Positions 1 to 11,768 of a stretch of 64,000 nt of DNA are shown in pieces (the first letter of the stretch is position 1; each line of letters begins with the position of its first letter). A program made the translations under genes and the position numbers. Location: the NCBI GenBank assembly GCA_037355855.1, contig CM074763.1:5518001-5582000 (forward strand). Direction: 5' to 3'. Source of the stretch: Pseudo-nitzschia pungens. Its lineage: Eukaryota; Bacillariophyta; Bacillariophyceae; Bacillariales; Bacillariaceae. Under the pieces are notes generated by a model. The model had not been told where the DNA came from. It saw only the letters and a list, made by a program, of their open reading frames with translations, and ran no database searches.

Positions 1-1475
1 CGGTTTGGATGCTTGGATAGAATAGAACACCGAAACAGCCCCGGGCAGCGACCGACCGACCGGCGAGTTCCGCGGAGAACGGAGAATCTTCCTCGACCGC
101 TTTCGGGACGGGCGCGAGACATAACATTCGATGCAACACTGCCAACAACAACAACAAAAAAATGGTGCCGCTGGCTGCATTGCGATTCTTCTTCGTTTTG
201 GCTCGGATTGGCATCGCTCGCTTCCCGGGCTTTTTTTGGGTGCGCGCCGAGTTTATGGGAAACCGTCCAACCGGTAGTAGTGTACGTGTACCGTACACTT
301 GGGTCTACCGGTACTCACCTCACCTCACCTCACCTCACCTCACTCCCCATCGATGCGAATGAATGAATGAATGAATGAATGAATCACGCTGGCAAAAGCG
401 TCGGAGGACCTCGTTCGATCGGTCGTCACCCGAACTGCGCCATGATCTGCACGGTACCGTATGGTAGAGGTAGGGATCGTGGGTTCGGTATTGCATTGCA
501 CACACTATTACAGCACCGCTATTATTACTGTATTATTAATTTTTTCAGAACATTAGAGACGTTGCAACGCCGCTGCGACAAGATAACATTAGACAAGAAT
601 TGCTACGAGTAACTTACCCGTACTAGAGATTGGGTTTGGTTGTCGTTCTTTGTTCTCTTTTGATGCATTCGCAATTACTGTATTTTCCGAGAACGAAACG
701 AAACGAAACGAAACGAAATCCATCGTGTGACGACGAGTTCCTTGTCGACCCACCAAAAAAACGATCACGGATGGGTGCGGATGAGAATTTTGGCGCGAAA
801 TTAGAAACTTTGCGGCGTACCGTACCGTACGTTGGGTTCCGGAAAAATGGTACGTACCGTACATCATCTACTGTATTCTACGTACGTTACGGTCTACAAG
901 GACTCACTCCGAACGTCTCCCGGACCACGCGGAAACGGTGAGGAACCGCAAGCTCGCTCCGCCCGCGCCCAATGCCTGTTCCATGGCAGGAGATGGTATC
1001 CTCCGTGTCATTCTACCAGGTACGAGTACTGTACTGGTTGCCATGCACGAAATACCTACAGCAGCAGGTAAACCTTACGAGTAAGGCATAATCGTTACTG
1101 TACGCACTGCAGTATCAGCAGTTGACGGCTGTGAACAGAAGAATCCTCGTTACGGTAACCTTACCGTATTGTCATTATTTTGATTCCTTCTCGTCTATCA
1201 CCGACAAACACAACTCGGAAGAGTCTCACTTGCCTACCGTGCTGCACACTAATTACCCACTCAACCACTAGCTACCATAATCTTACCTGCAGTGCCATTC
1301 ACTCCCCATTCCCTCTCTCGGCGTCGATATCCATACCAAAATTCGTTACAGCAGTCGTGTATTTTCTTCGGAAGCAAAGCAAAGCAAACCAAACCAAATC
1401 TTCCAACCCAACCCATTTCCAATTCCAACCCATTTCCACCAACTCCGATTCCGATTCCAGCTCCCGACAAACGCC
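1..1475. other. Intergenic, no gene seen
   Basis: No open frame here has convincing coding character; the frames seen are short and overlap on both strands. The stretch holds pentamer and tetramer microsatellites (311-385), a short ACGAA run near 690-717, and a perfect 8-bp inverted repeat, TACGGTAA-CC-TTACCGTA, at 1151-1168. The last 150 bases, rich in CCAAC and CCATTTCC, are the likely promoter and 5' UTR of the gene starting at 1476. Confidence 0.6.
311..385. repeat. Adjacent (CTCAC)n and (GAAT)n microsatellites
   Basis: About six CCTCA/CTCAC units at 311-344 are followed closely by about seven GAAT units at 357-385. Simple tandem repeats with no coding signal. Confidence 0.9.
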
Positions 1476-2582
1476 ATGACCGACGCCCGAGCATCCTCCG
1501 CGCTCCCGGAAGAAGCGCCGCCGGCGGCCGCCGAGCTTTTCCCTTCCGGCGGCTTTTCGCGCAAGCCCAACCCTGAAGACGAACGCCGCGGAAGCGAGGC
1601 GCGGAGCTCCAAGCGCCCCAAGACGGTTTCGAACGCCGAGCGCTCGCGCGAGAAATCGCCCGTCGATGGCGGCAGCGATGGCGGCAGCGACGTCCGCGAT
1701 CGCGATCCCGCCCGTGCTCGTGGTCCCGCAACGTCCGAATCCGAACCAACAGCTGCAACCGCAACCGCAATCACTTCTTCCGACTCGAGGAAAGAAGGGT
1801 CCGCGGTGGCTTCCACAGCTTCGAGCAGCAGCAGCAGCAGCAAGATTACTTCTGCAACCAAGACCGCAACGCCGAAAACAAAAGCAGCATCTACTGCTAC
1901 TGCCACTAAAAGTGCCACCGCAGACGAGGAAATCCTGGACCTGGCCGAAACACTGGGACTGAAACCGGGCACCCAGATCGAGGTGCAATGGGAAATCCAC
2001 ACGGATGCTTCGGGCGAGGACGAGGACGGAGCCGAGGCAGCTTGTAGCGAAGGCGCACGCGAACCCACCGGCACCAAAACCGCCGTGAGCCTCCACTGGT
2101 GGAAGGCCACGCTGCTGGAGCACGACGGCAGAACCACCGACTCGGTGGTGGCCGTCCGGAGCCTCCTCTACGAGGCGCGGCCCGATCTCGGCTTTCCGGA
2201 GGAGAGCCGGGAGGACGTGGTCTTTCTGGGAAGGGACGTTCTGGCGGCTTCGACCGACGCCGACAGCGCCGACTGGGAGGCCAACCCGGAGGCCGTCCGC
2301 AGGATGCCCTACCGGAGGCTTTGCGACGCGAACGGTGGAAGCCCACAGGAGATGGTGGTGTGCTACAGCGACGACCAGCTGGACGACCGGCTGAACGAAT
2401 TGCTCATGGGGGCGGTCCGGAAGAACCGAGAGGCCTGGGGGGCCCTGCCGGCGGCGCAAAAGGCGAGGATTGCCGAAAAAATCCACCGCAAGAAGGAGCA
2501 GCTCAAAACGGTGCTGCGGGCCCGGAAGCACGAGCTGATCACGTCCGAAACCATCCGGGACATTCTGGCCCGGGCCTTTTGA
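1476..2582 (+). CDS. Hypothetical nuclear protein with conserved C-terminal region
   Basis: A single-exon frame of 368 residues. Residues 1-150 are low complexity (Ser, Ala, Glu, Lys), with a basic SSKRPKT patch that could be a nuclear localisation signal. Residues about 150-280 look like a folded domain: ILDLAETLGLKPGTQIEVQW, then LHWWKATLLEHDGRT and DVVFLGRDVL. The HWWKATLLEHDG stretch resembles a Tudor/SH3-like barrel strand pair, but that is inference. The C-terminal 80 residues are helical and charged (KARIAEKIHRKKEQLKTVLR). The ATG at 1476 follows a CA-rich leader, and the next upstream in-frame sequence is not protein-like. Codons are strongly GC-rich at third positions. Function is unknown. 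The minus-strand frames over it are shadows. Confidence 0.8.
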   Translation: MTDARASSALPEEAPPAAAELFPSGGFSRKPNPEDERRGSEARSSKRPKTVSNAERSREKSPVDGGSDGGSDVRDRDPARARGPATSESEPTAATATAITSSDSRKEGSAVASTASSSSSSSKITSATKTATPKTKAASTATATKSATADEEILDLAETLGLKPGTQIEVQWEIHTDASGEDEDGAEAACSEGAREPTGTKTAVSLHWWKATLLEHDGRTTDSVVAVRSLLYEARPDLGFPEESREDVVFLGRDVLAASTDADSADWEANPEAVRRMPYRRLCDANGGSPQEMVVCYSDDQLDDRLNELLMGAVRKNREAWGALPAAQKARIAEKIHRKKEQLKTVLRARKHELITSETIRDILARAF

Positions 2583-2649
2583 GGGCCGGGGCGAGCGGCG
2601 CCGCGAGAGGAATGGAATTTGGAAAACGAGGAAACGAGAATCGAATCAA

Positions 2650-2725
2650 GATTTAAATCAAATGAAAATCAAATCAAGTCAAATCAAATCAAGTCAAATC
2701 AAATCAAATCAAATCGAATCGGATC
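2650..2725. repeat. (ATCAA)n microsatellite grading into GATCG units
   Basis: Imperfect ATCAA/GTCAA pentamers run from about 2650 to 2717 and pass into GGATCGGATC units. A second GGATC run lies near 2862-2880. Confidence 0.85.
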
Positions 2726-3715
2726 GGATCCGCGCTGATTTGGGGAGGAATAGCGGGTTGCAGCAAGGCGCGACGTGCTGGGGAGAAGAGAGACCCGGGA
2801 CGCTGGCTGGACGACTCCCGGCGAAGACTTTGGGGAATTCCGAGACGGAATGCGTCAACGATCGGATCGGATCGGATCGGGTGGGACCACCCAATCCATC
2901 GCAACAGCAACGCAACGCAAACGCAACACAAAACAACACTGCAAATCCGTGCCGCAATCGGACCGCAATCCAGTCCTGTATCACTATGGCAATTGCAATT
3001 GCAATAGCAATTGCAATATTGGGTGTGTAGTAGGATGTTGGATCGGTGATGGACCGGCTCACTCGCTTGCGAATCGATAAAACTACTACCGAAGTGGGGT
3101 CTTGCTTGCAAGCGTATCCACACGAGACCGGCTAAGCAATCATTATTATTTCTTGGAATACCGGACGACCGCATATTTTTTTCAACTCGAGAGAGACGCG
3201 CATAGTTACCGTAGCATAGCATCGTTCCATCGCATCCAATATAGTACCGGTACTATTCAAAACGGTACACCTCGCGATCATCGCCCTCGGCGAGACGCAA
3301 AGCGCGCCGCGTGATTTGCCGGCGGGGGAGTGAGTTTCCTCCCGTCGTCCCGGTCCGAACGGGAATGTTTCTTGTTGCGCACCAAACTTCATAGTACTAG
3401 TACCGCCGTATTATGCGATGCGATGCGATACCTTGCGTTGCATCAACAGAGCCGATCGCTTTCGGTTCCTCGTGTTCTCTCACCTCTCCTAGCTACGACA
3501 CCGTGAATTCTTCTTGTCGGTTTCGCATTATAGCGGTTGATGCATCATTGCGCTCTCGTGCCTCTTCTTGGTCATTACGCGACAGAACGCAAACGGTCCA
3601 CTCGTAGGTGTTTTCCCAAAGCAATCAAATCCTATCCATTGCATCACCGGAGAATGATACTTGTATCATGCATGGAAACGACAGATATGCATCCCTACTA
3701 TGAAGAAGAATACCC

Positions 3716-3813
3716 GTCACACCAAGGTATTCATTCTGCTGAGAGTGATGATGTGATGCATAATATGTCACACCAAGGTATTCTGCTGAGAGTGATGATG
3801 TGATGCATAATAG
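3716..3813. repeat. Tandem duplication of a 47-51 bp unit
   Basis: Two adjacent near-identical copies begin GTCACACCAAGGTATTC and end GATGCATAATA. The first (3716-3766) has a 4-bp insertion relative to the second (3767-3813). Confidence 0.9.
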
Positions 3814-6800
3814 AATGGTATTGGAAAGAATATCGAACACCATGATAAGTCCGAAATCATCACTCGTCGTGCATGGGGTAAGAGATAAACAACTAGTACT
3901 AGTAGTAGTACTAGTACTGGAGCAATTCATTGCTACTAGCTAAGCTCTGGCACTTGGTGCTTCGCATCATGGATCTGTTTTTGAGTTGTGCATTGGAAGT
4001 TTCGAACACAAACAAGAACCCCCCCCCCCAAACCAGAGTACTATTTGTAATTCCTCAATGCTAGTAAGGTACTACTAGTAGTACTCCACAGGAACTCATC
4101 CTTGATCATCGTTAGCGTCTTTCCCAGCTCAAATTTGTATCGGGATCCTTCTTGTCCTTCTGAAGTTATTAGTGCGCATTTGTAGTACAGTACCTAAAAA
4201 CACCTTCATCTCAATTTGGCATTACTATGATGATCTACTACATTTCAGTACAAAATATGCAATCAACTCTTACAATATTGTATGTCAATGAAACAAAGCT
4301 TTTCCCAGAACACAGAACGGATGAGGATGGCTGGATTTGCTGGACAGCAAGTAGTTTGGGGGAGCATATTGTAGTTTACCTGTCAAACATACATACCTTC
4401 ATTACAAATTGGCTTCCTACTACCAATACTAGCATTTCTCGGTGCAATCAATGAGTAAGAGAGTCCATTTTTCAGTTCATTGTCAAAAAAACACCACCAA
4501 TTTCAACAAGGCAATTGAGTATTTTGTTCTTTCAAGCTGAAGAAGCAGGCCTTGTGTTTGGCAATTCAGTGAAGGGACTGCATAGCAATTTACAGCTGCT
4601 GGACAGATTTTTGAATGAAGCAAAGAAAACAAGCGAACAAAATGAGCAAGCACAAGAACTGATTTGGACTTTCCACAAATAAATAATAATACTCATGAAA
4701 GTAGTAGTACTATTTCATCTATATTAGTATTACTAGCTTTAGACTGCCATATACTATTCTTTTCAACAGGCCACGATTCTAGTATGATATCCCCCAGTAT
4801 CAAGAAGGACCGTTCTCAATGGATCTCCTCTAGTTTTTCAGTCGTCCGCACTCTCACAGGACCGGAACCAGGAATTAGAAAAAGTCAAAAAAAAATTTAC
4901 GAAGTATGAGACCACGAACGTTGTCAGATTCGAAGGATACAAAATGAAAGACGGAAGACAGCTTCAGTTGCAGCCTCACAACCTTTTCTCCTTGTTGAAA
5001 TTCGTCTTTCAAAAGAATCAAAAAACGAAAAGACCATTTCCATTTTCACCCACTATTTTTGAGACTTCCTCCCTGCCACGCTCAGGAACGAACATTGAAG
5101 GCACTTCTTGTAATTGTGCAGTAAGGATTAAGAACCTTACTTGTAAACCTTACGTGTTCCTCGTTTTTTCTATCTCGAAATAAATATCTCAATCAAAAAC
5201 ATTTTTTGGTCTACCGGTACGGGTAAGGTTCTTACATTCCATCGATAACTTACCGTACTGTTGTTTGTATTCCGTTCTCAAAAAAGTACTTCGTACTTTC
5301 AACCATGGAGCAATATGATTGGTCTGTTTCAGTTCTCATTTCGTTGCGTGAGCGCTCATCTTTTGATGAGAGAATAGGCCTAAGGTAAGTTACAACATGG
5401 AAACTTATGATACCCGTGCATAATTTTAGACGTAAGGTTTTACTAGCTGCTTCCGTGAAACACATCCGGCACTCAAGATGAATCAGTAATGACTAATGAA
5501 TGTTCCGGGCTCTAAGTGACGAAATACGGGAAGAAAAATAATACGAAGTAACCTTACTTTTTTGACATTTCCACCACCTGTGGAAATAAACAAGGAAAAG
5601 TGCCTACTTGTAGAAACATTACTAGTCATCGACGAAACTGCAACTAATGTGTCTTTGATGATGTCATACAACATGTCCTGAATGATTGGTTATGTATGTC
5701 AAATCACGTCAGCATCTCACCGGATGAGCTGGACTTGGCTCCACCATACATATTCTGACTTTGTCGGATTCCGGATTCCAAAGATACTTCTTGACATTTC
5801 CGATTCCGTGCACGTGCACAGAACTCCAAGGCAGGGCTGGTTGAAGAAGATTGAAGGAATCTAAATTGGAATCTTCTTCCAAGGATACCGGCAAAAAAGG
5901 ATTCATGATGAGTCAGAAACAGAGAAGAACGCGTTTGAAACTACTATATCGATGCTTAGTTCAATGGTCATGACGTGCAAAGATGAGACTGTTAAATAGT
6001 TCAATTCAATCAACTTAAGTAAAGACCGTACCAAAGCTGTTCTTTGCACGAGAATCAATTTCTTTGGTTGTATAATACAATATAAGGACACTTAACTAAT
6101 TTATATTTTTAACTGGAACACTATGCAACGAAGCTTGACATCACAGAAGGTGTCCGTACGTCAGACAGCAAAGACAATGAAAGCTCCATGTATTTTCCGG
6201 GAATTACCCAAAACTGTAACAGGGCTCTTGAAGCCCGTTAATTGAAATCTGTGAAGGAAGGAAAGTTCTCTTTCCGCGATCATACACTTTTTGTTTCTTA
6301 TCGACTACGTGGATTTTTACACGTTTTTTCCTACGTGTTCTGTCCACACAAACTCGACCAATCAACGCGAGGGAAAAAAAACATCAGAATGGAAATTCAG
6401 TCGGTTTGTACTAACGGTATTCAAATACCTTTGCAAGGGTTCCAACATGAATCTGACCACGAAGAAAGCCTTCTATCCATCACAAAAGGAACCACTAGCG
6501 GGCATTATCTCAAGGAGCAGCAACGAGCAGGGCTCAATCTGGACGGAAGAGCAGGGATAAGATTCCATCTTTCCCTTGATGGGCACAGAACATAACAAAT
6601 CACACATGCACTCGCACACCCACATCACTCACACACACCGCACTCTTCACACCCGCACACAGCTAGTCACCGACTGCTAGTCATCGCTAAGCCTTCGACA
6701 CATCGTTATTCACCCCGTAAGTCAAACCGTTGCTTCCTTTGCTAAAGTCGACGGCATTGTTGTTTGTAGAGAGAAGGTATCGTAATGTTCTCCTTCACTG

Positions 6801-7251
6801 GCGGTATACGTTTTTGAATCTATGTGAATGTGAAGGAATCTCGACCAAGAGGTTGACAGTCGGAAAGGTCAATTGTTACCATCGATGGAAGATTGCTCTG
6901 TGTATTTTCATTGTATCTAGGTAACGAGGAGAATTGATACATACGGTGAAATCCTCCACGATGCGACAGAAATGAAAAATACGCTGTGATTTCCTTTCTT
7001 CCGTGTGTGCCCATCTTCGTAGGCCTTTTGCGTCTCGTTTTTAATCGCAATGGAGCACGTGTCCGTTGAGATGGTTTCTTCGTTCACTTGTTCTAACCTC
7101 AGGCATGTCCTTTCACATGGTAAACCATTTCACTTCATCAATAACAGTGATCTCTCTCCTAGAACAAACCAAATTTGTTTTTACCGAAGCAAAATCTCAG
7201 CAACCAACATATTTCATACATCAATCAAACAAAGAACTTAAAAAAAAAATC

Positions 7252-9447
7252 ATGACTGTCTCTACAGAATGGTCTCATGTCGACTCTTCGATGCAAGCCC
7301 TTGCACCGCACTCGTCGGATGATTTATTCGGCGCAGATCTTCTCGGCGACGAGTTAATGGACATATATAATGCCGCAGTTGTTGGAGGTGGAGACGATAC
7401 TGACGAAGACTTGAACGGTAAGTTGCCAATGGTAGATGGGCCCGCGCAGGTTGATTGCGATCACAAATCCGTGTCTCTCCGTTTATCGAATTTCTAAATG
7501 AATCACGTCTACACTGCTACTTCATCGCAACGTCGAATGGTTTGTTCAGAAATGTCCTCCCTGCTAGTCACTGATACTGGCGCCGACGTTGTGAAGAAGG
7601 AAGGACCCGTTGACGACGGGTTTGGAGCTTTTCGGCCGTCGACGTCTTTCAACAATCTCTCAAATGCACTGCTCGAATCAAACTCCGACCCCACGTCTCT
7701 TGTTGTAGCCCCGACGGTGCAGCCTTCGAGTGACACTGTGCCCACGGGAGTTTCGACGAGAGTTGTTTCATCCGCTAGCCTTTCACCAGGATTAGTCATT
7801 TCTCCACCACAACCGTTAGTTGCTAGTGCCCCGGCAGTGGTTTACGTCACCACACCCGGTGGAACAAAACGAAAGAAAACAACGAGTGCAGTCGCAGGAC
7901 CCGCGCCGAAGCGCAAGAACTCTGTTGGAGGGAACGGATCGAAGCCAAAGAAAACAACGCCAAAAGGAGCTACGAACAAAAAGAGCACCAAGAAAAAGAC
8001 CGGTGCAAGCACCCCAACTGCACCCAAAATACCGGACGTGGCCAGTGACTCCTCTTGTCTCTCCGTGGTACCTACCACAACTGTTCTCGCCCCTGCCAAA
8101 CCCGTCACGCCAACTGTTGTTATGAATCCTCCATCCGTTGCAATCAAACAGGAGGCATCTGTTGTAGGATCTACTCAAACAACCACATCGATCCAGCAAT
8201 CGGTTGCGCCTACAGCAGCCCAGCCGGTAGCGGCGTCAGTTCCAGTTGCTGCACCTCCAGCAACTGTCTTATCTAATCCTCCCACCGAAGCTGACTTCAA
8301 GTCCGTTGCGCAAGCGGCGGTCAACAACCTCATTATGAATGCTGGAAGCGGTGCCAGTGCTACCACCAAAACCAAAAATGAGAAGACCACAAAAGCACGT
8401 TCCAATTCCATGCCTGCCACTTCAACGACAGGTGTGGCTGTTTCGACCCCAACGATCAGAGTTGATACCAGCACCGAGCATGTCAAGGCACTCACAGGAA
8501 GTAACTGGGTTGCTGTGTGTGGTGGTGGCAACATCACTACTGATTCGAGCAACCAAAGTAACAACGACAAGTTGAATCGCGCCCGGAGATCCAATCTCAC
8601 ACCGGACGAACGAGCACGCCAAAACCGCGATCGCAATCGAGAACACGCACGAAACACCCGTTTGCGCAAAAAGGCCTATGTCGAAGAACTCAAAGCCACT
8701 CTGTCCGCCTTGGTCACACAGAGAGATTCCTCCGAATTGGAAAAACGTCACGCATCTCAAAGAGAACTTGAGCAACGTGAGGTTCGTTTCCGTGTCCTTG
8801 AGGAACTTTTGAAGCTCCGCGGGCGGAATGAGGCGAATGCTGCTCGATGGGCGGCCATTCTGGAGGATAAGTTTACATTAACCATGCCAGTTGTAAGCTT
8901 CCAAGACATGGTGCACTCAAACGATCCCAGTCGTCGAAATGGGTATGCCCCATTTGAACAGGTCCTGACGGGTGTTACTGAAGTGATGAACGATTCCACC
9001 CTGTTTTCGAACTTTTTGCAAACTTTGGATAAGAGTGGAAACTCTGAACTCATAACGTTAGCCTACAACTGTGACAGAAGCAACTTCTTCATGGACAATT
9101 GTGTTGCGATGATGGACTGGACCGCAACCACTCAGTGTACTACGGGACAACGCGCCGAATTGTTCCTAAAAGGTCAAATTCGAGCCAAATTCAGTCCTGC
9201 CTCAAACAAACTCATTTCCGTCATCTTGTCCTTCGACACTGGAGCCATCAATTCGCAACTTAACTTGATCGAAAAAGCGAAGCAATCCTCCGAAGCAGCC
9301 GCCGCTGCACAAATTGCACACGAAGCCGATGCGCTCCTTGACTCCCTTGAAATGCCTCATTTTGACAAGATCAACGTTGTCCCACCATCATCCGGAAGTT
9401 CCGAGAGCAGCGATGACAAGGCTGTCATCTCCTCTGATGATGAGTGA
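7252..9447 (+). CDS. bZIP transcription factor (two exons)
   Basis: Exon 1 is 7252-7417 and exon 2 is 7550-9447. The 132-bp intron has a GTAAGT donor and a TTGTTCAG acceptor, and it joins phase 1 exactly, giving 687 residues. The first 55 residues are acidic (DDLFGADLLGDELMDIYNAA), like an activation region. A long Pro/Thr/Ser/Lys-rich middle follows. The basic region NREHARNTRLRKK (about 8635-8675) fits the bZIP signature N-x3-A-x3-R, and the leucine-zipper heptads run to about 8820. The C-terminal 200 residues form a further domain (FEQVLTGVTEVMND to LISVILSFDTGAI) resembling the small alpha/beta fold, possibly PAS- or SnoaL-like, seen after bZIP regions in diatoms; that fold is inferred. 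It probably binds DNA as a dimer in the nucleus. The start is the first ATG after an A-rich leader. Confidence 0.92.
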
Positions 9448-10277
9448 TATCCTAGAGCGTTCGCAAAGCCAAGACCATCATTGTGTTCCTGAAGTAGGAA
9501 GCACTGAAATTTTCCCTATTCTCCTACAATCGCCTACTCATCCAACAACAATTATTTTCACACCATGAACTCCTTGCTTGTCGCACGTATGGCACGGAGC
9601 TCAACTGGTGTATTTCTACTTTCTTACCAAATTCAAAAAAAAATCAGCAACATTTCCATAAGTACTCCGGAAGCGTTTGATGCGAAGAACACCGGAGTAC
9701 ATCCATTCATGCAATATGATTTCCAAGCCCTCTAGCTAGCTACGATCCACACCGACATCATCTATTCCACAACAAAGCTTGCTATTTTCTAATTGGGAAC
9801 TACTCTACGTACCGTAACTCTACTTGTACTGCCAAAGCCACACCAATGAAGACACATACATAGCTATAAACTAAATGCACAGTATCACATTCACAATTTT
9901 CGAGCCCGTTGTAAATAGTGTCGTCACTCCTTCCTTCCTGTGTCTTCCACTCGTAGAGCTCGCCTACTGAAATTTGATCGGTGAGAGCGAGACACTAACG
10001 AGAATTATGAGTTTCATGTTTTACCGGTACAGGAGTTGTGCACACTTTCCGTTTACTCTTCAAAATTCATGTCTAAATCATAGGGCGTTACTATCTTAAT
10101 ATTGGTCATCTAATTCCTTTCTCTCCCAGGTCTCTCACGACAGATTTCCGGAAATCGTTCAGTCCCCACCTTCACTATTTCAGTGACTGATCCCGGCGTA
10201 AAAACGACTCAATTTCTATGCATTTGATCTGTGGTTTTGTCACTACTGTTACAGCACAATTGATTTCATGAGTCTCG
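9448..10277. other. Intergenic between convergent genes
   Basis: 3' flanks of the bZIP gene (+) and the phosphatase inhibitor gene (-). No coding signal; presumably 3' UTRs and terminators. Confidence 0.6.
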
Positions 10278-10857
10278 TCATGCATGGAATCGCAAATGAT
10301 CAGGGGTTTTCTTTTTCCCGACATTCTTTTTGTGAGCAATCTTTTTGTTATTCCCGTCTCCATCGGAGTCGTAATCTGAGGAGTCGGTCGATGACTCGCC
10401 AAAGGGTCTCTGTTTGTGAAAAATACAACATCGTTTTGACGATTTTCTGCCCATTCCTTCGTTGTTGACCACGCTTTCATCCCTACAGAAATAGAACCGA
10501 AACGTTGTTTGTTACATATCCCACCACAAAGTAGCGAAAAGCCGTTTAGTACCGATGAATGACGAGTAATGATAAGATCCTCTTCGCAAATACCACCGTG
10601 CTCTGCCATTGAACTCGAACCTACCAATGCACCGTGGGTCTATCTACTAATCTCAAACGAAGGACTTCCTGAGGTTCTTCTCTTGTAATCGTCATCGTCG
10701 CAGTTGCCGAGCCTGCTGCGTGTGCGCCTCCCGCAAGTGTCCCTGGTCCCGATGACGAAGATGCTGGTGCACGTGTTGTCATCCCCGTCTCTGTTGTATC
10801 TGCTGCTGCATTTTCTGCTGTTGATGAAGCTGTTCTTGTATCTGCTGAATCCGACAT
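10278..10857 (-). CDS. PPP1R11: Protein phosphatase 1 inhibitor-3 (PPP1R11/Ypi1 family), two exons
   Basis: Exon 1 runs 10857-10625 and exon 2 runs 10482-10278. The 142-bp intron (GTAGGT donor, TCTGTAG acceptor) completes a tryptophan codon, giving 145 residues. The N-terminal 60 residues are Ala/Thr/Ser-rich. The family core then follows: [13 protein letters not shown], where TVHW lies at the PP1-docking site, and across the splice junction [19 protein letters not shown] and [17 protein letters not shown]. The family signature is W-x4-V-x-N-E-x-MG(R)(K/R)SSK-CC with GESS(T/S). The tail is Lys/Asp-rich. The known family role is binding and inhibiting the PP1 catalytic subunit, mostly in the nucleus. 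Length matches fungal and animal members (about 125-155 residues). The usual CCC is RCC here. Confidence 0.94.
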
Positions 10858-11768
10858 GACCAAACAAATATTGCTGTCGATTATTGGTGACTTCGAATGG
10901 TTCAATGAAATAAAGTAGCAAAGTAGGTTTGTTACACTCGTTTGAGAAGACCTTGCCCTGAGGGTTCCAAGGTTTTTCATACTTGGAAGCTGCTGCCTGC
11001 GGGCACTCTTTCACCGGCCGCGATAGAGGAAGAAAAGACCAAAAGACTTGAACCCTATTTACAAATTATTTAGGGATATGAGCTGTGCCGGTACGAAGTA
11101 TTTTTCATTTTTGGGACGGAAACAATTTATTGTCGCAATCGTGAAGTGCTGTACCGTAAGATTACCGAACCATTTGACCAATCAGAGTAGACGACGCAAA
11201 TGACTGTTCCAGTATGGTATTTAAGGAGCAAGTATGAACGGCTCCAATCAACTGTGCACATTTAGAAATTTGCCACGTCCCTCACATCAAATTCCTTTTG
11301 GGCCCATTTTTTCCATCCCGAGTTAAATGATTATGAAAACTGACAGAAACATCAGTTGGTTCCGTTCCAGGAATGTGTCAGTTTCCGATTTCGCAATCGA
11401 CGAGCGACTAAGATTACTGGCTAGCAAAAGTGCCGATTTGCCCCCCTGCTCTCCCAAGTGTGCAACTATTGCGGAACCATTGAGCATTGCAGTTACAGTG
11501 AGAAGATCAAACCAATCGCAATGTGCAGGTTGAACATAGGCCACAAAGGTTTTAATATTCATGCCGCGTGCAAAGATAAGAATTGTTCTGTAAAGAACAT
11601 CCGTCAACACGTTTCTGACTTTGGCACGGAGATACTGAAAGAGAGAGATGTCTACGGGCGTGTGGTACGTGACAGAGGAGCAAGCTCTGTGTGGAGTTGA
11701 GCTTCGTTTTTCAGGTCGTGTGTTTGACGCTTCGATGTCCCCTAGTACTTGCTCGATAGCTCACTCAG
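10858..11768. other. Upstream flank of the phosphatase inhibitor; possible undetected 5' exons of the next gene
   Basis: Holds the minus-strand promoter near 10860-11100. Plus-strand frames at 11327-11533 and 11458-11700 overlap each other and belong to no family I recognise. One may include the missing 5' exon of the ankyrin-like gene, since a GTACGT donor-like site lies near 11664, but I cannot choose between them. Confidence 0.35.

Larger units (their letters stand above)
2583..7251. other. Long AT-richer intergenic region, no convincing gene
   Basis: 4.7 kb with only short open frames of no recognisable family on either strand. It contains an ATCAA repeat (2650-2725), a tandem 47-51 bp duplication (3716-3813), scattered ACTAGTAGT palindromes (for example 3892-3920 and 4070-4083) and several TACCGTA/GTAAGGTT words. 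The CACA-rich stretch near 6603-6663 and the last 200 bases are probably the bZIP promoter and leader. A weakly conserved or non-coding RNA gene cannot be excluded. Confidence 0.5.

Noticed and set aside
1299..2531. 410-codon minus-strand frame opposite the first gene
   Set aside because: Composition is Cys/Arg/Gly-biased as expected of an antisense shadow, with no motif.
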